Part shown: in pieces, positions 25,615-32,392 of the stretch
How positions within the stretch are numbered: position 1 is the first letter of the stretch
Layout of the letters: each line of letters starts with the position of its first letter
Source: VXNE01 sp965248075
GTDB lineage: Bacteria; Pseudomonadota; Gammaproteobacteria; Pseudomonadales; Azotimanducaceae
Assembly (NCBI GenBank): GCA_965248075.1
Contig: CBDFIL010000001.1
Span: 310,001 to 374,000, forward strand
Reading direction: 5' to 3'
Length of the DNA: 64,000 nucleotides
The notes under the pieces: generated by a model
The model's database searches: none
What the model saw: the letters and a program-made list of their open reading frames with translations, nothing else
Told to the model about the DNA's origin: nothing
Made by a program: the position numbers and the translations under genes

Positions 25615-26229
25615 TCAGCCCGGTGGCGTCTCCACGATCCGGTCGAAGGCGATCCGCGCCAGCTCGCTGACGCGCTGCGGCGAGAACGCCTTCGCATCGA
25701 CGGCCGCAAGCGTCGAGAGACCCTCCGTCAAGGCGATCAGCAGGGCCGTCTCGTCGACCCCGGAGATACCCGAGTTCCTGCCCCGCGCCTCGCGGTCCCG
25801 CTCGACGATGCCCGCAATGTTGCGGAAGTGCGCCTCCAGGATCTTGCGGTTCCTCGCCCGTAGCCGCGCCCTGCCGAATCCCGAGGTGATGAAGCTGAGC
25901 CAGACACGGTGGTTGTCCAGGTGGGCCTTGCGGATGGGGAGCAGTGCCCGGACCGAACGCCAGAGCCTCGTCTCCCGGCCCCCGGGCTCCGCGCCGCTCA
26001 ACCGGGCGCTCACCAGTTCGTACATGTACTGGTTGGTGAACTCGACGAGATCGTCCTTGTTGCGGAAGTAGTGCGTCAGGGTTCCGGTCGTCGTGCCGAG
26101 TTCCTTCGCGATCTCGCGCATGCTGGTCGACTCGAAGCCGTACTTCGCGAGGAGTCGCCAGGTCACCCGGGCTACCTGTTCCCGACCCACTGGCTTGCGC
26201 GCCGCGATCACGGCGGTCGATCTGGTCAT
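25615..26229 (-). CDS. TetR/AcrR-family transcriptional regulator
   Basis: A 204-residue regulator. The helix-turn-helix is EQVARVTWRLLAKYGFESTSMREIAKELGTTTGTLTHYFRNKDDLVE (about residues 18-65), followed by an all-helical ligand domain with ALTEGLSTLAAVDAKAF near the end. It probably controls the esterase/Rieske gene run directly upstream on the same strand, or the convergent GPH transporter. The start is uncertain: the ATG at 26229 has GGAGG only two bases away, and a second ATG lies at 26265. Confidence 0.85.
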   Translation of the reverse strand: MTRSTAVIAARKPVGREQVARVTWRLLAKYGFESTSMREIAKELGTTTGTLTHYFRNKDDLVEFTNQYMYELVSARLSGAEPGGRETRLWRSVRALLPIRKAHLDNHRVWLSFITSGFGRARLRARNRKILEAHFRNIAGIVERDREARGRNSGISGVDETALLIALTEGLSTLAAVDAKAFSPQRVSELARIAFDRIVETPPG

Positions 26230-26343
26230 CCCCTCCCCCGGCTCGTCGATCCGGAGAGACGGCATTTAAGCAGCCGCTGGCGTCCGCCGTCGAGACACAG
26301 GCGTGACAACGAGATCCTCGCTGCTCCGAGCCCCGTTACCGGC

Positions 26344-26367
26344 AGGCGGGGACAAGCCCCGCCCTAC
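26344..26367. terminator. Hairpin at the 3' end of the esterase gene
   Basis: The sequence GGCGGGGACAAGCCCCGCC forms a stem of seven G-C pairs, immediately followed by CTAC. It looks like a minimal form of the dispersed repeat, with only one hairpin and one GTAG end. The esterase stop TAG (26364-26366) is the GTAG end. There is no T-run, so intrinsic termination is possible but not assured. Confidence 0.5.
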
Positions 26368-27434
26368 AGCGCCGCGGCGAAGCTGCGGATGTCGCGGACC
26401 GTCGCGTGGCAGACGTGTGGCAAGGCCCCCCAGTACTCCGTATCGCCGCCGTGATGCGTGCCATTGACGGTGCGGCTGATCGTCGGAACCCCCGCCGCCA
26501 TCAGCTTGCGCGCGTAGCTGAGCCCTTCGTCACGCAACTGGTCGAGCTCGTTCACCGAGACAGTGTGCGGCGGCAGGCCGGCCAGGTCGTCCGGCGTTGC
26601 GTGGTAGGGCCAGGCCAGCGGGTTCCGCGCGTTGGCTCCGCCTGGATCGTATGCCCTGACCCATTGCTGCATCAGGCTCGTGGCGCCCATCAGGTCGTTC
26701 TCCACCAACGAAACCAGCTCCGCGGGCGGCGGATCGTAGGTTCCCGCGATGTAGGGGCAGCACGAATAGACGCCGGCGACCTGATCGATCCAGCCTTCCC
26801 GATTGGCCTTGAGCGCCGTGGCCAGGCACAGGTTGCCCCCGCCCGACTCCCCCGAGATCACGACATTGGCGATGCCTAGCGCGTCGCGGTTCCGGTAGGC
26901 CCACTGCGCGCCGCTCGCGCAATCGTTCAGGCCGGCCGGGAAGGGATGGTTGCCGAGTTTGCCGCCGCCGTTGCGAAACTCGACACCGATGACGCAGAGA
27001 CCGCTGGCCGCCAGTTCGTCCCGCCATCGCACGTACTGGGGATCGCGTGCGGTCATCAACACCATGCCGCCGCCGTGGGTGTGCACGATGCCGGGCAGCG
27101 GTCCCGTCCTCTGCTCGGGTTCATGGATGTATAGACGAATCTCGTTGCCGTCGACGCCCTCAATGGCCTCGCTGCGGCGGGCCACGCCAGGGACGGGCGG
27201 CAGACTGGCGAATATCCCGGCATAGAGCGCATCGCTCATGGACTCGGCTTCGGCAACGCCGTCGAGGATTTCCTCGAGCGAGGGATCGCGATCGACGACG
27301 GCCGTCTCGCCCCAGCCGGAGAGCCCGTACACGTCGAGAACTTCGCGCAGGCGTGGGTCGAGCCGCGGGTCGGTGGCGAGGGTGAGGGTCGGATCGCCCA
27401 GTCTGCCGGGAAGCTTGGGTGTGGATGAGGCCAT
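26364..27434 (-). CDS. Alpha/beta-hydrolase esterase, hormone-sensitive-lipase type
   Basis: A 356-residue family IV esterase. The oxyanion motif HTHGGGMVLMTAR (HGGG at 120-123), the nucleophile elbow VISGESGGGNL (Ser 197), the Asp region NELDQLRDEG and the His in NGTHHGG give a complete catalytic triad. It would hydrolyse small acyl or aromatic esters in the cytoplasm. It is the last structural gene of a same-strand run (MFS, cupin, Rieske, PNPOx-like, this gene). Its stop lies in a repeat-derived GTAG. Confidence 0.9.
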   Translation of the reverse strand: MASSTPKLPGRLGDPTLTLATDPRLDPRLREVLDVYGLSGWGETAVVDRDPSLEEILDGVAEAESMSDALYAGIFASLPPVPGVARRSEAIEGVDGNEIRLYIHEPEQRTGPLPGIVHTHGGGMVLMTARDPQYVRWRDELAASGLCVIGVEFRNGGGKLGNHPFPAGLNDCASGAQWAYRNRDALGIANVVISGESGGGNLCLATALKANREGWIDQVAGVYSCCPYIAGTYDPPPAELVSLVENDLMGATSLMQQWVRAYDPGGANARNPLAWPYHATPDDLAGLPPHTVSVNELDQLRDEGLSYARKLMAAGVPTISRTVNGTHHGGDTEYWGALPHVCHATVRDIRSFAAAL

Positions 27435-27496
27435 CTTGGTACCTTCTCAGAAGTGCCGTCAGGAACTTGGACCGTCGTGCGGATTCCCGCTGCCCA

Positions 27497-28006
27497 CTAC
27501 ATCACGGCGGGTTCCGGCGAATCAAGCCCGAGGGCTCTCATCATGAGGTCATTCCAGTCGGCGGTGAACAGGCGCTCGGGCTTGATTTCGAGCCACAGGA
27601 CATCCGGATCCGCCAGCATCCCGGCGATCCGCCCCTCCAGCTTGTGCGTCCCCAGCTTGCGCGAGAACGGGGGAACGATTTCTTCGCGCACGGCCTGGTC
27701 GTCGTGAATCGTGCACCTCCCACGGATGCTGACGCAGCGGTCCCGCCCGAGCCCGGTCCCGAGGACCGACACGACGATGCACAGGTTCGGGTTGCGTCGT
27801 ATCGCAGCCGTCCGTGGCAGCTGGCGCGGGGAGCCTATCCAGACGCTGCCCCCGTGCCAGAGAAAGCTGACGATCGTCGCGGCGCTGTTGCCGTCCCGCA
27901 TATTCCAGATCATCGTGCATTCCCGTTGGGTCTCGAGGATCTGCTCTGTCAGCTCGGGTGTCAGGTGCCTGGCGCCGAGGCTTGGGGAATTGCCTTCGTC
28001 TTGCAT
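27497..28006 (-). CDS. Pyridoxamine 5'-phosphate oxidase-like flavin/F420-binding protein
   Basis: A 169-residue split-barrel protein. IVSFLWHGGSVWIGSPRQLPRTAAIRRNPNLCIVVS is the characteristic strand-helix unit binding FMN or F420, followed by RCVSIRGRCTIHDD. Such proteins reduce or oxidise small substrates using FMN, F420 or heme. It lies 25 bp downstream of the Rieske oxygenase gene and 63 bp upstream of the esterase, suggesting one pathway. It does not carry the PLP-specific C-terminus, so a role in vitamin B6 synthesis is unlikely. Confidence 0.82.
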   Translation of the reverse strand: MQDEGNSPSLGARHLTPELTEQILETQRECTMIWNMRDGNSAATIVSFLWHGGSVWIGSPRQLPRTAAIRRNPNLCIVVSVLGTGLGRDRCVSIRGRCTIHDDQAVREEIVPPFSRKLGTHKLEGRIAGMLADPDVLWLEIKPERLFTADWNDLMMRALGLDSPEPAVM

Positions 28007-28030
28007 GTGCTTTCTTCTCCGAGTGGTGAT

Positions 28031-29203
28031 TTACCGATTCGTTATCTCGTCGATCGCGGCGAGCAGCCGACGTGCCAACCACCGGTGCGTGGCGATGGCG
28101 GGCCCTTCCTGGAGGGGGCTCATCAGGCCGGCCGCGGCGCGACTCGACCGGACCGCCCGCGAGATGCCCCGATCGAACACCACCGAGTCCTGGACATTGA
28201 TCCTGTTCGGTCCCTCGGGGTCCGCGTACTCCTGCGGCGTGTACTTCCCGGCAGCGAACTCGGCGGGCGCCACGCTGAACATGGCGACCCGCGTCCTGTC
28301 CACCGAGATGGGCCAGTTCGCCTGGATATTGAGCATGGCGGGTGTCGGCATCAGAAAGTTGGCCGGGAACGCAATGGTCATTTCGAACGCGGGCCGCTCC
28401 CGCCCGGCCATCCCGATTTCGTCCTTGTCGGGCTCGAAGCCGCACTTCCTCCTGAAGTACTCGAGATCGAGCCCGAGCACCTGCCTCGCCCAGTAGTCGC
28501 CGCACGTCGTGGGCTGCGTCATGGAGATCGGGTCGTACACCCGCATCGCCTCCGGGTGCACCCCCGGGCCGTGGTACACGTCGCCGTTCTCCATCGCCTG
28601 TTTCCAGTTCGTGTTCCACACGTCGACAAAGACATTGTTGCAGACGAGATCGTCCCGGTCGCAGAACCGGAAGTAAGGGGCGAGGCCTTCGAGCCGCGGC
28701 GCAAGCGGCGCCGCGTCGTCGTCGAAGTTCACGAAGACGATGCCGTTCCAGACCTCCAACCGGAACTCGGGGAGCGCGATCCGCGTCTTGTCGAAGCCCC
28801 TGTTGTCCGTCATGAAGGGCGCCCCGGTGAGCTTGCCGTCGAGCCCGTAGGTCCACAGGTGGTACGGGCACTGGAAGCGCTTCACGTTGCCCCGCTCGCC
28901 GTCCTCCGTGACCGGCACGGCGCGGTGCCGGCAGATCGACGAGAGGGCCCGGACCTTGCCGTCCTCACCGCGCACGAACACGATCGGCTCGCCCAGGATC
29001 TCCCACGCGAAGTAGTCGCCCGGATGCTTCAGCCACGCGGTGTGCCCGACCGCGATCCACTCCTTCCTCCAGACGTGCGTGAGCTCCAGCTCGTACACCT
29101 CGGGTGAGTAGTAGTGAAAGGGGTCCGGCGTCCGCGGTCGATCGCTCGGAGTCGCGAGATAGGCTTCGAGCGACTCGCGGATCTTCTGAAGCTCTGGTCT
29201 CAT
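28031..29203 (-). CDS. Rieske non-heme iron oxygenase, alpha subunit
   Basis: A 390-residue ring-hydroxylating oxygenase. The Rieske 2Fe-2S site is C91-R-H93 and C112-P-Y-H115. The mononuclear iron site lies in NTNWKQAMENGDVYHGPGVHP with the bridging Asp (208) and His ligands 211 and 216; usually this reads NWK...ENxxExYH, so Asp replaces the common Glu. It would dihydroxylate or demethylate an aromatic or sterol-like compound using electrons from a reductase not encoded here. GGAGGGAGAG precedes the ATG. Cupin and MFS genes lie upstream. Confidence 0.92.
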   Translation of the reverse strand: MRPELQKIRESLEAYLATPSDRPRTPDPFHYYSPEVYELELTHVWRKEWIAVGHTAWLKHPGDYFAWEILGEPIVFVRGEDGKVRALSSICRHRAVPVTEDGERGNVKRFQCPYHLWTYGLDGKLTGAPFMTDNRGFDKTRIALPEFRLEVWNGIVFVNFDDDAAPLAPRLEGLAPYFRFCDRDDLVCNNVFVDVWNTNWKQAMENGDVYHGPGVHPEAMRVYDPISMTQPTTCGDYWARQVLGLDLEYFRRKCGFEPDKDEIGMAGRERPAFEMTIAFPANFLMPTPAMLNIQANWPISVDRTRVAMFSVAPAEFAAGKYTPQEYADPEGPNRINVQDSVVFDRGISRAVRSSRAAAGLMSPLQEGPAIATHRWLARRLLAAIDEITNR

Positions 29204-29259
29204 CGTGCTCTCCCTCCGTTGAGGACCGAATAGCTGAGTATCCCCCTGGGGCTCAAGGG

Positions 29260-29688
29260 TCAGGGATCGGGGAGCTCCGCCGCGCGCCAGGTCTCGTACT
29301 CCATGACCACGAGTTCCCGATACGGGTCGCCCACCATTTCCCAGGTACCGCTGAAGCCTCTGGGCAAGACTACGTGACCTCCCGCTTCCGTTTCCATGGG
29401 CGCTTCGCCCGTGGGTGTCACGATCAGCTTGCCCTCGAGCACGTGTATGAACTCGTCGTAACCGAAATCCTCGAGCTCGACCTTGCCCGGCGAGGACTCG
29501 TACACGATCACGATCACGTCGCCCTGGAACACCACGCTCACCCTGGGCTTGCGCTCCGTCGGTACGACGATGCGCCTCGGGTTTCCGACCGGGTTCGCTA
29601 CCGCGAAGGGAACCTCCCGCAAGTCTGTGCCGGCCAGTTTGACCGGGTCGACGCGCAGGGGTGCGCCTGCCAGCTTCTTCCGTTGCAT
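29260..29688 (-). CDS. Cupin-domain protein
   Basis: A 142-residue single-cupin protein. The core runs VELEDFGYDEFIHVLEGKLIVTPTGEAPMETEAGGHVVLPRGFSGTWEM, in which the usual metal-binding His of cupin motif 1 are largely replaced (YDEFIHVLEG keeps one His), as in the sugar-epimerase-like DUF861 cupins. Metal dependence is therefore unsure. GGAGG lies five bases before the ATG, and the gene starts 16 bp after the MFS stop. It could be a lyase, isomerase or dioxygenase of the neighbouring catabolic pathway. Confidence 0.82.
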   Translation of the reverse strand: MQRKKLAGAPLRVDPVKLAGTDLREVPFAVANPVGNPRRIVVPTERKPRVSVVFQGDVIVIVYESSPGKVELEDFGYDEFIHVLEGKLIVTPTGEAPMETEAGGHVVLPRGFSGTWEMVGDPYRELVVMEYETWRAAELPDP

Positions 29689-29704
29689 GTCCGCCTCCGA
29701 CTTA

Positions 29705-30889
29705 TCACCTCGCCTTCAAGCCTAGTCCCGCCGCCGGCCCACTTGATGCCCACCGCTTCAGGACCGGGACGATCACGATGAGGCTTGCCAGCAACCCCAG
29801 GGAGCCGGCGTAGATCATCGGACTGTAACTCCCCGACACGAGCACGAGACTTGCGGCCGCGGGTCCCACGGCCCCGCCCGCGTACCAAAGGAGGTTGGCC
29901 GCATTGACGAGCCTGCCCGAGGCATCCACCTTGGCGAACACACCGAAGAAGAACGCCAGGACGACACTGCCGGCGACGTACGAGACCACGGTCGCCGCCA
30001 CGTAGGCGGCCGGGTTGTAGAACAGCGCCGCGGCATAGCCGATCGCCATGATCGCAAGGCTGCCGATCAGGGCGGTCGCGTCGCCCACCTTGCCGTCCAT
30101 CCAGGCGGCCAGTACGCCCCCGAGCATACCGCTGACGGCCCCCACGGAAAGGACAATGCCAATGCCCTGGGCGCTCAGCCCGGAGCCGACGCCGATCCGC
30201 TCCCAGTACGCCCAGTACGCGCCGGCAACCGTGGATTGCATGAGCAGGCCTACCGTCAGAAGAAGCACCGGCACCGTCAACAGGCCCAGGAGGCCGAGTT
30301 GCTCGGAGGGGACATCTCCCTGCCCGCCGGATCGGGGAAACCACGCCAGGGCCAGGGCCAGGGCCACCAGCGAGACCGCCGCCATGCCCAGGAACGGCCC
30401 GGTCATCCCGGAGCTCTCAAGAAGGGGAGGTACTCCCAGGAACCAGAGGAGACCGGACAGAGACATGCTGGCCAGGACGATGCCGTAGACCCGCGTCGGC
30501 CGTTCCACCCTGGAAACGGCTGCATACACGGCGCCCAGGAGTACGCCCGCCGCCAATCCGGTGACAACACGCGTCAGGACGATCAGCGTCGCGCTCTCGA
30601 GCCACGCGGCGCAGAAGTCGGAGAGAACGGCCACCAGGGCGGCGCCGAGCACCATCGTCCGCAGGTTCCAGCGATGTACCGTCATGGCGGCAACCCAGAG
30701 CATCGCCATCGTTGCGAACAGTTGCAGCGACGAGATCCTGCCCGCCAGTTCCGGGGACCACCCGTAATCGTCGATAAAACCGCCCACGAGAAACGGCATG
30801 GCGTTCCAGTACGCGACGCCCGCGACGGTCAGGGAAACCAGGGTGACGACCGACCGAAACTCGCCGACGCCGCTTTCTTCTGTCGCCAT
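29705..30889 (-). CDS. MFS transporter
   Basis: A 394-residue transporter with about twelve hydrophobic helices. The start MATEESGVGEFRSVVTLVSL leads to helix 1, with GFIDDYGWSPELAGRISSLQLFATM and RVVTGLAAGVLLGAVYAAVSR covering helices 2-5. The second half has SAQGIGIVLSVGAVSGMLGG. It lacks the hallmark of any named MFS subgroup I can recognise. GGAG precedes the ATG. As first gene of the run ending at the esterase, it probably imports the pathway substrate. The frame continues open upstream but is non-family there. Confidence 0.86.
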   Translation of the reverse strand: MATEESGVGEFRSVVTLVSLTVAGVAYWNAMPFLVGGFIDDYGWSPELAGRISSLQLFATMAMLWVAAMTVHRWNLRTMVLGAALVAVLSDFCAAWLESATLIVLTRVVTGLAAGVLLGAVYAAVSRVERPTRVYGIVLASMSLSGLLWFLGVPPLLESSGMTGPFLGMAAVSLVALALALAWFPRSGGQGDVPSEQLGLLGLLTVPVLLLTVGLLMQSTVAGAYWAYWERIGVGSGLSAQGIGIVLSVGAVSGMLGGVLAAWMDGKVGDATALIGSLAIMAIGYAAALFYNPAAYVAATVVSYVAGSVVLAFFFGVFAKVDASGRLVNAANLLWYAGGAVGPAAASLVLVSGSYSPMIYAGSLGLLASLIVIVPVLKRWASSGPAAGLGLKAR

Positions 30890-30940
30890 TTCAGCTCCGT
30901 TGCGCCGACGTGGAGTCACCCAGTATGCCCTGAGGCGACC

Positions 30941-31077
30941 GTAGGGGACGGGCTTGTCCCGTCCCGCCTCGAATTCCTGCAAGCTGTCGCGACGGGCGAC
31001 CACAAGGGTCGCCCCTACAACTCCCGCCTCGAATTCCTGCAGGGCGTCGCGACGGGCGACCGCAAGGGTCGCCCCTT
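30941..31077. repeat. Dispersed double-hairpin repeat, one full and one half copy
   Basis: A full unit (30941-31018, GTAGGGG to CCCTAC) is followed by a second unit that starts in its spacer (CTCGAATTCCTGCA) and keeps only the right hairpin. The second unit ends in GTCGCCCCTT and runs straight into the second repeat family, the same order as at 19646. The region lies between the serine hydrolase 3' end and the MFS promoter on the same strand. Confidence 0.8.
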
Positions 31078-31207
31078 GCATGGAACATAACGTAACCCGT
31101 TGATTTACAAAGACCTGTATTTTGCCGGTTTTCGGCGTAGATCGGGCGGGCGTAACCCCGACTGTTCCTTGCGCGACAGCGCGGTGGGCCCCACCGTGGA
31201 CCGCTAC
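31078..31207. repeat. Second dispersed repeat family, copy 2
   Basis: It begins CATGGAACATAACGTAACCC...TTGATTTA and ends TGTTCCTTGCGCG...GCGCGGTGGGCCCCACCGTGGAC, mirroring the ends of copy 1 at 19650-19800, while the central 55-60 bp differ. It overlaps the last codons of the serine hydrolase gene at 31204. Transposon-like or structured-RNA origins are both possible. Confidence 0.65.
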
Positions 31208-32361
31208 AGGGACTCGTACAGGGCGGCAGCAAGCGGGTCGGAACGAAACCCACCGGTCCACTCGTTCAGCATCCTGTTCATCACGTAGCCGTAACTCACC
31301 CGGGCGTCCGGGTCCATGACACAGAAGGAGCCCCCGTAGCCGCCCCAGAAGAAGGCGCGCGGACTGGGACCGAGGTTCGGCATCCAGATGCTGTCGCATC
31401 GCAGCGCGAAGCCGAGACCGTAGCGCACGCGCATCTCCGGCACCGTGAGATCGAAGTCCTCGATCTGCTCTTCGATCGCCTGGTCGACGGTTTCCCGGGC
31501 CATCAGCCGCACGCCGTCCACCGCGCCGCCGCAGGCCATCGCGGACGCGATGCGGGCAACGGAGCGGGCATTGCCGTGGCCGTTCACGGCCGGGATCTCC
31601 GCGGCGCGCCAGGCCCTGGTGCGGGACGCCGCTACCAGCGCGTCGCCGACGGCAGGGTTGCCGAGCTTCGCGCCAATCGACCCCGGTTCCGGTTCCTCCG
31701 CCCAACCCTCTTCCGGCGGTGGAATCAGTTCGCCCACCCGGGCATCGAGGCTTGCGTCCAGACCGATGTGGAAATCCGCGCCCAGGGGCTGCGCCACCTC
31801 CTCCCTGAAGAAGGTACCGAGGCTCCTCCCGGTTACCCGCCGAACGAGTTCACCGAGCAGGTAGCCATGGGTCATGGCCTGGTATCCGCATTGGGTGCCC
31901 GGCTCCCACCAGGGCGCCTGGGCGGCGAGCAGACTGGTGCATTCGTCCCAGTCGTAGAGCGTTTCCAACGTGATCGGCGTTTCAAATCCCGCCAGCCCGG
32001 ACATGTGGCTGAACAGATAGCGCACGGGCAGCTTCTCTTTGCCGGCCTGGGCAAACTCCGGCCAGTACTTCGCCACGGGGGCGTCCAGATCGATCGAGCC
32101 GCGGTCGACGAGGATCAGGGCCGCGATGGCCGGCATCACCTTTGTGGTCGAGTAGACATTGACGATGGTGTCTCTCTCCCAGGGCCGGGTCCGCGCCGCA
32201 TCGGCATGTCCCGCCCAGATGTCCACGACGAACTCCCCGTCGACGGTTGCCGCAAAGGACGCACCGACTTCCCTGCCCTCCCGGAAGTTGTTGGCGAACG
32301 CATCCCGCACGGCGGCGAAACGCGCGTCGCAGTGCCCTTGCACCTCGACCGATGTGGCCAT
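31204..32361 (-). CDS. Serine hydrolase of the class C beta-lactamase/EstB type
   Basis: A 385-residue beta-lactamase-fold hydrolase. The nucleophile motif is VYSTTKVM (Ser71-x-x-Lys74), then LFSHMSGLAGF, the second-motif Tyr in GYQAMTHGYLLGELV (about 158), and a late WGGYGGSF in place of the lactamase KTG box. Such proteins are usually esterases or transesterases. There is no signal peptide, so it is cytoplasmic, which argues against antibiotic resistance. It starts 31 bp after TonB receptor 2 and is likely co-transcribed with it. Confidence 0.88.
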   Translation of the reverse strand: MATSVEVQGHCDARFAAVRDAFANNFREGREVGASFAATVDGEFVVDIWAGHADAARTRPWERDTIVNVYSTTKVMPAIAALILVDRGSIDLDAPVAKYWPEFAQAGKEKLPVRYLFSHMSGLAGFETPITLETLYDWDECTSLLAAQAPWWEPGTQCGYQAMTHGYLLGELVRRVTGRSLGTFFREEVAQPLGADFHIGLDASLDARVGELIPPPEEGWAEEPEPGSIGAKLGNPAVGDALVAASRTRAWRAAEIPAVNGHGNARSVARIASAMACGGAVDGVRLMARETVDQAIEEQIEDFDLTVPEMRVRYGLGFALRCDSIWMPNLGPSPRAFFWGGYGGSFCVMDPDARVSYGYVMNRMLNEWTGGFRSDPLAAALYESL

Positions 32362-32392
32362 GCTCTTTCTGCCTGTGCGTGGCCGGGCCGAC

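Noticed and set aside
27419..29107. Forward frame of 562 codons
   Set aside because: It is antisense to the PNPOx-like and Rieske genes and shows no recognisable domain.
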